From Diadema setosum (lineage: Eukaryota; Echinodermata; Echinoidea; Diadematoida; Diadematidae), in NCBI GenBank assembly GCA_033980235.1, contig CM067062.1:13659991-13723990 (forward strand): DNA of 64,000 nucleotides, in the 5' to 3' direction. A program made the position numbers and the translations under genes. Positions 34,948 through 46,910 of this stretch are shown one piece after another; within the stretch, counting starts at the first letter, position 1, and every line of letters begins with the position of its first letter. Below the pieces are notes generated by a model, which saw only the letters and a list, made by a program, of their open reading frames with translations, searched no databases and had not been told where the DNA came from.

Positions 34948-36212
34948 GTATTATGAACAGTTGTCAAATTACTTCACTTGTTTTCCTTTTCAAAAGATAC
35001 AAAAGTGAAAGATAATACAAGTGCATGACATTCAATCAGATCTTATTACTACCATTTTGTGGTCGTTGTTGTTGCATGATTACGATCATTGTTCATGACC
35101 TCCCAAACATTTCAATTTGCTATTTAGCCTTTCACGACGAGTACATACACGTTTTCAAACGAGAATCTTGTACTTCTGATCCCACTGCGTTTTGGACACG
35201 TGTAATTATGTATCTCCCTGACTTTGACAACTATTTTATATCAGATGAATATTGGTTCTGGCCGTGCAACTGATTTGAGTATATAAGGTTGTGCATCTCA
35301 AAGTAGTGTATTCTGGATAATACAAATGCATGGCATTCAATCAGATCTTATTACTACCATTTTGTGGTCGTTGTTGTTGCATGTTTACGATCATTGTTCA
35401 TGACCTCCCAAACATTTCAATTTGCTATTTAGCCTTTCACGACGAGTACATACACGTTTTCAAACGAGAATCTTGTACTTCTGATCCCACTGCGTGTGCA
35501 TGATAACGGCTCCGAATCTTTTCTTTCTATAGCTGGACAAACAGTATACTACACGTCTACCATTAGCAATGTTGAAAGGGATCTCAAAAGACTATTGATA
35601 TAACTTGACACTGTCACTGCTCAAAATGATTTGGTGAAGACGAGTGTGTGTCAGCTGAGATCAGTCACGTGATTGCCGCAGTATCGCTTTGCATAATTAT
35701 GTTGGGCATTCGCTGCTCATTCGCTTTGTCCGCTCAGCATCCGTTGGATTGACGCATTCGATTTCATTCGTTGCTTTATCCGATCGTAACACGGTTAGCA
35801 TAAGCGAACGTTCGAAAACCACATTCGCGTGTTTGCTTGCGTATTCGAGCGTATCTGGACTTTGCCAAATTTTGCCCATCCGCTAGACATTCGCTGATTT
35901 ATACGCTATACGTGTGACGAGGCCAAATGTTTAACAAAAAACATCGGAATGCACCTTCCTCTCGACTCAGCATATAAATTTGTGCATGCTTGTGTGATCA
36001 AATTGTGACTAACAAAAGACATGGTGAGGGAACTTTTTGGGGGCGTCCATTCGCCCTCCACGGGTAAATGCTCGCCAGCCAGACAGAGCTGAAGAAGCTT
36101 GACTCGGACGAGTCACGAAACTGTTCTCCGTGATTTTCACAAGTAAGGCCAGTCGAACAGATTTAATTTACACGCTTTTATACACGTGAAGACACGTTGA
36201 TATCAACGCAGA

Positions 36213-36321
36213 ATGTCTCGAAAAGGAAAAAGATGGGTCCTGGTGAAATATTTCGATGGTTTCCCGAAGGAGAGTGATGTGCGACTCGAGGAATTCAATA
36301 TACCAGCCCTTCAAGATGGAG
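36213..36321 (+). CDS. PTGR1: PTGR1 exon 1, unit 3
   Basis: Same 36 residues and phase-1 donor as in units 1 and 2. Confidence 0.85.
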
Positions 36322-36551
36322 GTAAAACCATGCAGGGAGGTGCTAGAAAAGGAGAGACAACTCTTCGTAATTCATGCAAACTCATTGGCATAATTGCCAG
36401 AGATAATTAGTTAAGTGTTGTTTTGTTTTATGTATTGTATTTGGGGAAGTTTTCAGAACTGGATTTTTTTGGGGGGGTACTTTGTATTAAGAATTTACAG
36501 TACAATTTCTTTTTCAGGCATGTTTACTTCACCTTATATATATTATTATTA

Positions 36552-36604
<53 letters not shown>

Positions 36605-37211
36605 TCAAGTGTATTGAGGAAAGATTACAATAATGAAATATATCTTATAGATAATAATAATGAAAATGATGAAAAATAAATGCATCGCTGGTTAACCATA
36701 AATTATTATGCGCTCGTATTGAACACCGATACAGGAATGTGTGAAATGGGGCTGACTGCAGCGGATTTCTTCTCCTTATATTTCAATGCAACTTTTTTCG
36801 ACAGCATGGCTTTCAGTTAATTAGTCTCCCTAATTCTGCAGGATGCTTCCTGAAAATTTCTTCATGTCTAGACAATAAGAAGCATCAAAATCTCCCTGTT
36901 TTGACGCAGGTATCATTTTTTCCCCTCATCGAGTAGCATATACAGTATAATAAAGATCTTCCTAATTCTTCCTTATTAAAATCTCCCTGACTTTGACAAC
37001 TATTTTATATCAGATGAATATTGGTTCTGGCCGTGCAACTGATTTGAGTATATAAGGTTGTGCATCTCAAAGTAGTGTATTCTGGATCTCAAAGTAGTCT
37101 ATATTCTGGATAGGCATATGCGTAAAAAATCACAGTATATGTATGTATCTTTATTGGCCTATATATGTATTTATAAAGTCTTCGTCTATCTTTATGAACG
37201 TGTTCGAACAG

Positions 37212-37257
37212 AGGTTCTCGTGGAAGCGGAGTTTCTCACCGTGGATCCATATATGAG
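37212..37257 (+). CDS. PTGR1: PTGR1 exon 2, unit 3
   Basis: Same coding and splice sites as the other copies. Confidence 0.85.
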
Positions 37258-38522
37258 GTATTATGAACAGTTGTCAAATTACTTCACTTGTTTTCCTTTT
37301 CAAAAGATACAAAAGTGAAAGATAATACAAGTGCATGACATTCAATCAGATCTTATTACTACCATTTTGTGGTCGTTGTTGTTGCATGATTACGATCATT
37401 GTTCATGACCTCCCAAACATTTCAATTTGCTATTTAGCCTTTCACGACGAGTACATACACGTTTTCAAACGAGAATCTTGTACTTCTGATCCCACTGCGT
37501 TTTGGACACGTGTAATTATGTATCTCCCTGACTTTGACAACTATTTTATATCAGATGAATATTGGTTCTGGCCGTGCAACTGATTTGAGTATATAAGGTT
37601 GTGCATCTCAAAGTAGTGTATTCTGGATAATACAAATGCATGGCATTCAATCAGATCTTATTACTACCATTTTGTGGTCGTTGTTGTTGCATGTTTACGA
37701 TCATTGTTCATGACCTCCCAAACATTTCAATTTGCTATTTAGCCTTTCACGACGAGTACATACACGTTTTCAAACGAGAATCTTGTACTTCTGATCCCAC
37801 TGCGTGTGCATGATAACGGCTCCGAATCTTTTCTTTCTATAGCTGGACAAACAGTATACTACACGTCTACCATTAGCAATGTTGAAAGGGATCTCAAAAG
37901 ACTATTGATATAACTTGACACTGTCACTGCTCAAAATGATTTGGTGAAGACGAGTGTGTGTCAGCTGAGATCAGTCACGTGATTGCCGCAGTATCGCTTT
38001 GCATAATTATGTTGGGCATTCGCTGCTCATTCGCTTTGTCCGCTCAGCATCCGTTGGATTGACGCATTCGATTTCATTCGTTGCTTTATCCGATCGTAAC
38101 ACGGTTAGCATAAGCGAACGTTCGAAAACCACATTCGCGTGTTTGCTTGCGTATTCGAGCGTATCTGGACTTTGCCAAATTTTGCCCATCCGCTAGACAT
38201 TCGCTGATTTATACGCTATACGTGTGACGAGGCCAAATGTTTAACAAAAAACATCGGAATGCACCTTCCTCTCGACTCAGCATATAAATTTGTGCATGCT
38301 TGTGTGATCAAATTGTGACTAACAAAAGACATGGTGAGGGAACTTTTTGGGGGCGTCCATTCGCCCTCCACGGGTAAATGCTCGCCAGCCAGACAGAGCT
38401 GAAGAAGCTTGACTCGGACGAGTCACGAAACTGTTCTCCGTGATTTTCACAAGTAAGGCCAGTCGAACAGATTTAATTTACACGCTTTTATACACGTGAA
38501 GACACGTTGATATCAACGCAGA

Positions 38523-38631
38523 ATGTCTCGAAAAGGAAAAAGATGGGTCCTGGTGAAATATTTCGATGGTTTCCCGAAGGAGAGTGATGTGCGACTCGAG
38601 GAATTCGATATACCAGCCCTTCAAGATGGAG
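38523..38631 (+). CDS. PTGR1: PTGR1 exon 1, unit 4 (N29D)
   Basis: As in the other units but AAT is GAT at residue 29 (EEFDIPALQDG). The donor is intact. This exon is separated from exon 2 of its own unit by the 12.1-kb L1, which begins 51 bp past the exon end and on the same strand. Its A-tail and 3' UTR do not obviously block reading through, but the intron grows from about 0.9 to 13 kb. Confidence 0.87.
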
Positions 38632-38668
38632 GTAAAACCATGCAGGGAGGTGCTAGAAAAGGAGAGAC

Positions 38669-38682
38669 AACTCTTCGTAATT
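38669..38682 (+). other. Target-site duplication, 5' copy
   Basis: AACTCTTCGTAATT in intron 1 of unit 4. The same sequence follows the L1 A-tail at 50801-50813 (first A shared with the tail). In units 1-3 it occurs once, inside uninterrupted intron 1. This fixes both ends of the L1 insertion. Confidence 0.92.
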
Positions 38683-41600
38683 GTTGTTGTTGTTGTTGTT
38701 TTTTGTAATCATCTATCACATTCAAAAATGGCTTATTTCTGTCTACCTGATTTTGTTTTTGTGTGTCTTTGTGTTGTATTGGGGACAAAAAGAAAGAAAA
38801 CAGATAATCCAGTAGCCACGAAGACGGGTAATTACATTTCCGAGAAGGGCTTGGCCTCTACCCCTTGTTATATAAACTGTAAAAGAATTGTATACTATGT
38901 GTCATCATGGAAATAGAGTGTTATGCATACTCTCCTTTCTATGGGTAGGAGACATTCACAAACTAGCACAGCTGTCAGAAGAGTTTTGAACCTGTGTTAA
39001 AAACACTGAACCAGTGTATTCGTGGTTCTACAAGATGGGGCGAGAGATTCTGATAGGAAAGAATTTGGGTTGTTGCATAACAGAAGAAAGGGAGTTTTTG
39101 CTAACACGCCGTCTTTATAAGTGGATAAAATTTTGTGTGAGAAGCCAAAGGCGAGTTTTGTAAAGATAAACACTTGACAAGCCTCGAGTCCAATGATGTA
39201 TAATGTGACAGACGTTTTTCAAACCTGGTGAATGATGTTTTTTTGTTTGTTTGTTTGTTTGTTTGTTTGTTTGTTTTTTGTAATCATCTATCACATTCAA
39301 AGGTGGCTTATTTCTGTCTACCTGATTTTGTTTTTGTGTGTCTTTGTGTTGTATTGGGGACAAAAAGAAAGAAAACAGATAATCCAGTAGCCACGAAGAC
39401 GGGTAATTACATTTCCGAGAGGGGCTTGGCCTCTACCCCTTGTTATATAAACTGTAAAAGAATTGTATACTATGTGTCATCATGGAAATAGAGTGTTATG
39501 CATGCTCTCCTTTCTATGGGTAGGAGACATTCACAAACTAGCACAGCTGTCAGAAGAGTTTTGAACCTGTGTTAAAAACACTGAACCAGTGTATTCGTGG
39601 CTCTTTACAAGATGGGGCGAGAGATTCTGTTAGGAAAGAATTTGGGTTGTTGCAAAGCAGAAGAAAGGGAGTTTTTGCTAACACGCCGTCTTTATAAGTG
39701 GATAAAATTTTGTGTGAGAAGCCAAAGGCGAGTTTTGTAAAGATAAACACTTGACAAGCCTCGAGTCCAATGATGTATAATGTGACAGACGTTTTTCAAA
39801 CCTGGTGAATGATTTTTTTTTGTTTGTTTGTTTGTTTGTTTGTTTGTTTGTTTGTTTTTTGTAATCATCTATCACATTCAAAGGTGGCTTATTTCTGTCT
39901 ACCTGATTTTGTTTTTGTGTGTCTTTGTGTTGTATTGGGGACAAAAAGAAAGAAAACAGATAATCCAGTAGCCACGAAGACGGGTAATTACATTTCCGAG
40001 AGGGGCTTGGCCTCTACCCCTTGTTATATAAACTGTAAAAGAATTGTATACTATGTGTCATCATGGAAATAGAGTGTTATGCATGCTCTCCTTTCTATGG
40101 GTAGGAGACATTCACAAACTAGCACAGCTGTCAGAAGAGTTTTGAACCTGTGTTAAAAACACTGAACCAGTGTATTCGTGGCTCTTTACAAGATGGGGCG
40201 AGAGATTCTGATAGGAAAGAATTTGGGTTGTTGCAAAGCAGAAGAAAGGGAGTTTTTGCTAACACGCCGTCTTTTAGTGGATAAAATTTTGTGTGAGAAG
40301 CCAAAGGCGAGTTTTGTAAAGATAAACACTTGACAAGCCTCGAGTCCAATGATGTATAATGTGACAGAGGTTTTTCAAACCTGGTGAATGATGTTTTGTT
40401 TTGTTTTGTTTTTGTTTTTTTGTTTGTTTTTTGTAATCATCTATCAAATTCAAAGGTGGCTTATTTCTGTCTACCTGATTTTGTTTTTGTGTGTCTTTGT
40501 GTTGTATTGGAGACAAAAAGAAAGAAAACAGATAATCCAGTAGCCACGAAGACGGGTAATTACATTTCCGAGCGGTGCTTGGCCTCTACCCCTTGTTATA
40601 TAAACTGTAAAGAATTAATAGAGTGTTATGCATGCTCTCTTTTTTTATGGGCAGGGGACGTTCACAAACTAGCACAGCTGTTATAAGAGTTTTGAACCTG
40701 TGTTAAAAAACACTGAACCAGTGTATTCGTGGCTCTTTACAAGATGGGGCGAGAGATTCTGATAGGAAAGAATTGGGGCTGTTGCATAACAGAAGAAAGA
40801 GAGTTTTTGCTAACACGCCGTCTTTAAGCGGAAAAAATTTTGTGTGAGAAGCCAAAGGCGAGTTATGTAAAGATAAACACATGACAAGCCTCGAGTCCAA
40901 TGATGTATAATGTGACGGAGGTTTTCCAAACCTGGTGAATGATGTCTTTTTATTTTTGTAAACAACTATCACATTCAAAAGTGGCTTATATCTGTCCGCC
41001 TGATTTTGTTTTTGTGTGTCTTTGTTTTGTATTGGGGACGAAAAGAAAGAAAACAGATAGTCCAGTAGCCACGAAGACGGGTAATTACATTTCCGAGAGG
41101 GGCTTGGCCTCTACCCCTTGTTATATAAACTGTAAAAGAATTGTATACTATGTGTCATCATGGAAATAGAGTGTTATGCATGCTCTCCTTTCTATGGGTA
41201 GGAGACATTCACAAACTAGCACAGCTGTCAGAAGAGTTTTGAACCTGTGTTAAAAACACTGAACCAGTGTATTCGTGGCTCTTTACAAGATGGGGCGAGA
41301 GATTCTGATAGGAAAGAATTTGGGTTGTTGCAAAGCAGAAGAAAGGGAGTTTTTGCTAACACGCCGTCTTTTAGTGGATAAAATTTTGTGTGAGAAGCCA
41401 AAGGCGAGTTTTGTAAAGATAAACACTTGACAAGCCTCGAGTCCAATGATGTATAATGTGACAGAGGTTTTTCAAACCTGGTGAATGATGTTTTGTTTTG
41501 TTTTGTTTTTGTTTTTTTGTTTGTTTTTTGTAATCATCTATCAAATTCAAAGGTGGCTTATTTCTGTCTACCTGATTTTGTTTTTGTGTGTCTTTGTGTT

Positions 41601-44600
41601 GTATTGGAGACAAAAAGAAAGAAAACAGATAATCCAGTAGCCACGAAGACGGGTAATTACATTTCCGAGCGGTGCTTGGCCTCTACCCCTTGTTATATAA
41701 ACTGTAAAGAATTAATAGAGTGTTATGCATGCTCTCTTTTTTTATGGGCAGGGGACGTTCACAAACTAGCACAGCTGTTATAAGAGTTTTGAACCTGTGT
41801 TAAAAAACACTGAACCAGTGTATTCGTGGCTCTTTACAAGATGGGGCGAGAGATTCTGATAGGAAAGAATTGGGGCTGTTGCATAACAGAAGAAAGAGAG
41901 TTTTTGCTAACACGCCGTCTTTAAGCGGAAAAAATTTTGTGTGAGAAGCCAAAGGCGAGTTATGTAAAGATAAACACATGACAAGCCTCGAGTCCAATGA
42001 TGTATAATGTGACGGAGGTTTTCCAAACCTGGTGAATGATGTCTTTTTATTTTTGTAAACAACTATCACATTCAAAGGTGGCTTATAAATATCTGTCCGC
42101 CTGATTTTGTTTTTGTGTGTCTTTGTTTTGTATTGGGGACGAAAAGAAAGAAAACAGATAGTCCAGTAGCCACGAAGACGGGTAACTACATTTCTGAGCG
42201 GGGCTTGGCCTCTACCCCTTGTTATATAAACTGTAAAGTATTGGTTGTTATGCAAATAGAGTGGTATCATGCTCTCCTTTTTATGGGTAAGGGACGTTCA
42301 CAAACTAGCACAGCTGTTAGAAGAGTTTTGAACCTGTGTTAAAAACACTGAACCAGTGTATTCGTGGCTCTTTACAAGATGGGGCGAGAGATTCTGATAG
42401 GAAAGAATTTGGGTTGTTGCATAACAGAAGAAAGGGAGTTTTTGCTAACACGCCGTCTTTAAGTGGATAAAATTTTGTGTGAGAAGCCAAAGGCGAGTTT
42501 TGTAAAGATAAACATTTGACAAGCCTCGAGTCCAATGATGTATAATGTGACGGTGGTTTTTCAAACCTGGTGAATGATGTTTTTGTTTTTTTTTGTTCTT
42601 GTTTGTTTTGTTTTTTGTTTTTTTTTTTGTTTGTTTTTTGTAATCATCTATCACATTCAAAGGTGGCTTATTTCTGTCTACCTGATTTTGTTTTTGTGTG
42701 TCTTTGTGTTGTATTGGGGACAAAAAGAAAGAAAACAGATAATCCAGTAGCCACGAAGACGGGTAATTACATTTCCGAGCGGTGCTTGGCCTCTACCCCT
42801 TGTTATATAAACTGTAAAGAATCAATAGAGTGTTATGCATGCTCTCTTTTTTATGGGCAGGGGACGTTCACAAACTAGCACAGCTGTTATAAGAGTTAAG
42901 AACCATTGTTAAAAAACACTGAACCAGTGTATTCGTGGCTCTTTACAAGATGAAGATAGGGCGAGAGATTCTGGTAGGAAAGGATTGGGGTTGTTGCATA
43001 AGTGGTGGGCTATAAATGGGTGATGTTTCAAAATCCTTAGGGTCCCTGCTTATTTGAAGCAGCTTATCGTACTGAGCATTTTGACACCTTTCGTTAAACA
43101 ATCGGTTGAAAAATGAGATGGAGTCGGCCAAAAAACTGATTTGAGGGGGGGGGGGTGCAAAATTACTGTCGAGCGTCATCAAAATATAGGGAAAAAATAA
43201 TAAATTCACTATCCAAAGGAGTATGAAGATGATTTAAGTGTCCAGATATATGTTTTTGAGGTCAAGAAATTGATTGCAAATGTCAGAAACCCTTAATATA
43301 CTATAGAAAGCATTCAAATTCCCAAATTGTGCCTCTTTTTTGGGGGGGATAGGGCTTAGTTTCGGCCCATTTCCGGTATTCCAGTCACCCAACGTGCACT
43401 TTGTCATCTTCCAATTGTTGTCACAGATTTATAAATTTGATGATACTGAAGATATAAACAGTAGAATTTAGGTCAAGAAACTGATTGCAAATGTGTTTTA
43501 AAGCCCTAATTTGCTATAGAAAGCATTCATTTTTTCTCTTCTTTTTTTTTGGGGGGGGGGGGTTAGTGGTGGGGTAGACTCTAAGTTTCATTGTATTTTC
43601 TGTCCATAAATGACCCATCTCAAATGTGTAGACTGCAGATTATGATCACAAGTTGTAAAGAAAATAATTCAACATTACTTTCCCTGATAATATCAAAGGG
43701 AGAGTGGACATTCCTTGTTGTTAACTTCAGCAGAGTTTCAGCAGTGGACTATCTTTCCGTCTTCATCCTCTATCACATGCCATAGAAAATAGGCAGAACA
43801 TCACAAGGTTGTAGGTTGAACAACTACACAGGCTTTCAGAAGCTGGTGACAGATTCTGTTTCAAAGAATCTCAACACTGAAGAATCTGTTGCAGTAACCA
43901 AATTCTGTGGACTTGGTTTTCCTACAATGTATGCCAAGTGCTGTTTCTCAACATGGAGAAGGCAACTCAAGCAGAACCTGTTCAAATTCTTCCACAACTT
44001 CACAGAGATCTAGCAGCTCAGAAAGTGAATACTCTCTCAGGGTTTCACATGACTTTCTAGTTATTTCAACCAGAAGAACCAACATTAGCTGTTGAGAAAC
44101 ATCTCCTACATGTATGTACAGTACTGTGCCGTACAAATGCTGTGTCTGTGTTGCATTGCAACAAGGTGGCGAATGTACTGTAGATTTGGGGCACAGTTTG
44201 ATCTTACACCACATGCAACATCTGTCGATACCCTAAATGATGAGGAGCTTGAAGGTCTACAAACTAACAATTTCGATTGGGAGAGAGATCTTGCAAAGTT
44301 TGACAAGCTGGCAGCAAGATCCACATCCTGCTCATGTATTCAAATTGGAGTGTCATACAGAAGGCACACTTCTCATTTCCAAGCACGATCTCACTTCTAC
44401 AACCTTAACCAGATTTCAGCAACAGACCTGAAACTCGTCTGACCCTCATTCGTACAATACTTCAGAGTCCGCCACAATCAGTGCATTGCCGGACATGCCC
44501 GTGGAAAAGGATATTACAGTTGTACATGTATGCAACTGATTCTAAACATCACTGAGTGAGGTTCAACCAGCACCTTCAAAGTTGAAAGTTGCAAATGGCG

Positions 44601-46069
44601 CTGCTGAACCAGATATTGCGGTCAATGAATCTTGTGCCCTTATTTGGGATGTTAATAATGTCAGACAGTGGTACCTCAGCATATGCCAAAATGACAATGG
44701 AAAGGGCACATACATGCTTGTACACATGTAGTAGAACATCTTATAAAGTGTTGTGATCCTGATAATGGGTTACGTTGGAGATACCCAAAGCGACATGACA
44801 TACAGACTGTAAGTGTCCTGCAATTATACCACGCAACAGCATGGGACCATTGGACCTCAAAAGTGTACCATGATATTTGTGCTTGACAATTACCACACAA
44901 TAACTTTGTTGATGCCCTGTTCCACTCATTCTATTGAGTAGAGAGGAGAATAATCACATCATTATGGCAAGCAAATGCAAGTTTGATAACAAATGGAACT
45001 TAAATGTAGTAATTTTTTACGCCGGTATGTGGTGTCCTAGTGTAACTGTTGCAGTTGTGAAAGCAGTGTTTTTAGCAGATTTTTCATTTTCAAAATTTGA
45101 ATTGCTTGAAAGAGCATAACATACCCTTCTTATATCTACTGTTGTTTATATCTTAATTATCATCACATAAGCCTGTGACTACAAAATTTTGGAAGATATG
45201 GCAAAGTGCAAACGTTGGGTGACTCAAATACCAGAAATGGGCCGAAACTTAGCCCTATGCCCCCCCCCCCACAAAAAGCAAAATTTGAGAATTTGAAAGC
45301 TTTCTATAGTATATCAAGGATTTCTGACATTTGCAATCAATTTCTTGACCTCAAAAACATATATCTGGACACTTAAATCATCTTCATACTCCTTTGGATA
45401 GTGAATTTATTATTTTTTCACTATATTTTGACCGACGCGCGACAGTAATTTTGCGCCCCCCCCCCCCTCAAATCAGTTTTTTGGCCGACTCCATCTCATT
45501 TTTCAACCGATTTTTTAATGAAAGGTGTCAAAATGCTCAGTACGAAAAGCTGCTTCAAATAAGCAGGGACCCTAAGGATTTCGAAACATGACCCTTTTTT
45601 ACCCCCTGTATAGCCCACCACTAATGAACAGAAGAAAGGGAGTTTTTGCTAACACGCCGTCTTTAAGTGGAAAAAATTTTGTGTGAGAAGCCAAAGGCGA
45701 GTTTTGTAAAGATAAACACATGACAAGCCTCGAGTCCAATGATGTATAATGTGACGGAGGTTTTCCAAACCTGATGAATGATGTCTTTTTATTTTTGTAA
45801 ACAACTATCACATTCAAAGGTGGCTTATAAATATCTGTCCGCCTGATTTTGTTTTTGTGTGTCTTTGTTTTGTATTGGGGACGAAAAGAAAGAAAACAGA
45901 TAGTCCAGTAGCCACGAAGACGGGTAACTACATTTCTGAGCGGGGCTTGGCCTCTACCCCTTGTTATATAAACTGTAAAGTATTGGTTGTTATGCAAATA
46001 GAATGGTATACATGCTCTCCTTTTTATGGGTAAGGGACGTTCACAAACTAGCACAGCTGTCAGAAGAGT
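38683..46069 (+). repeat. Tandem array of nine 525-585 bp monomers (L1 5' region)
   Basis: Using the anchor GTAATCATCTATCAC or its variant GTAAACAACTATCAC, monomers are at 38705, 39280, 39861, 40433, 40959, 41530, 42055, 42640 and 45797. Those at 40959, 42055 and 45797 form a diverged B type (TATTTTTG instead of a GTTT-rich linker), giving an A-B-A-B-A-B order at the 3' end. 40433-41529 and 41530-42626 are nearly identical with a 1097-bp shift. Each monomer has a TTGTTATATAAACTG stretch, a possible TATA box. The linkers are variable (GTTT)n tracts. Confidence 0.88.
43002..45621. mobile_element. Harbinger-like DNA element with about 430-bp terminal inverted repeats
   Basis: The arms 43002-43426 and about 45173-45621 are inverted copies with ends GTGGTGGGCTATA and TATAGCCCACCAC. 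TAA lies outside both ends (42999-43001, 45622-45624). A 3-bp TAA duplication fits the PIF/Harbinger type. The element splits the ninth L1 monomer. A second direct copy of an inner piece of the arm lies at about 43445-43575. The interior (43600-45120) holds only broken short frames with no transposase I can identify, so the element is non-autonomous or decayed. Confidence 0.7.
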
Positions 46070-46910
46070 TTCCTCTCTCTCTCTCCCTCTTTCCTTTTTT
46101 GCTCAGTAGAGAATGGGGTATGACAGGTCGCAGCCACCGAGGAAATGACTTTCGTTGTATACTTTTCTCTCAATACCGGCTTTTGAAATTATTTTGGTGT
46201 GTGAAAACCGAAATTTGTATAAATAGGTATTGGTAACTGTTGATTTTGGTGTATGAAAACCGAAATTTCTATAAAAAGGTATTGCTAAACATTGATTTTA
46301 TTTTACGTTCCTGATTGGTATATAGTATCAACATCAGGGTTATCCATTTGTAAGTACAGCAAGATGAATGCAATATAGATGAATGTGTTGTATGGTTCTG
46401 TAGTTTTTTGTTTGCTGTATTTTGAGGGGGATATTTGTTCCAAGATGACGAGATAGTTTTAACATGAAATGGTTTTTGGTATATTTATTTACAAGGAAAG
46501 GTATCAGTACTAGACTGATATAAGTGTTCATGATAATTGGAGATTCTTAATGTGATGTAAAAGCGGGAAAGCGGGGCAACGGCAGAGCCTGTATGTACTG
46601 TCTTGTTTTTTGTTTTTGTTTTGTTTGTCTCCGTTGTTGCTAATGCTTGTTCGTGTATGTTGTTGACATCACAAGCTTTTTGATAGGTGATGTATGGATG
46701 AGAATTATCAATTGTGTAGAATTGCTCGATGTCAATCGCAGTACGAGGAGGGTAGTAGCATTAGTAGCAGTAGTTTTATTAGTAGTTGTAGAAGTAGAAG
46801 TAGTAGTAAGACTGTGTTTTTGGTACAGCCTTTCAAGCAGAGAGGCACATTTTGTTCTATGTATGTTGTTTGTTGAAGCTCACTGGGTATTCTAGAATTC
46901 TTTTGTAAAT
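46070..46910 (+). other. L1 leader between the monomer array and the ORF
   Basis: About 840 bp with no ORF1-like coding. It opens with a CT-rich tract (46071-46100) and holds a two-copy tandem of about 62 bp (46190-46305, containing GAAAACCGAAATTT). It ends with a (GTA)n-like stretch at 46745-46810. Confidence 0.55.

Larger units (their letters stand above)
33296..35601 (+). repeat. PTGR1 5' tandem unit 2
   Basis: 2306 bp, nearly identical to unit 3. It contains exon 1 at 33907-34015, exon 2 at 34902-34947, a (TA)n run in intron 1, and the internal duplication with the 22-bp L1-like filler at 35191-35212. Confidence 0.92.
35602..37911 (+). repeat. PTGR1 5' tandem unit 3
   Basis: 2310 bp, differing from unit 2 mainly in (TA)n length. 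It contains exon 1 at 36213-36321, exon 2 at 37212-37257 and the filler at 37501-37522. Confidence 0.92.

Noticed and set aside
33296..37911. Units 2 and 3 as an assembly duplication
   Set aside because: Not excluded, but units differ in (TA)n length and unit ends carry diagnostic differences, so a real tandem repeat is the better reading; read depth would settle it.
38566..42878. Recurring 80-100 residue ORFs (for example with VATKTGNYISE) in both strands of the monomers
   Set aside because: They recur only because the monomers do, vary in start and end, and resemble no ORF1 or other protein. Not called as genes.
38683..46069. Regularly spaced repeats as a CRISPR-like array
   Set aside because: Monomers are over 500 bp, contiguous and without unique spacers, in an animal genome next to a retrotransposon ORF.
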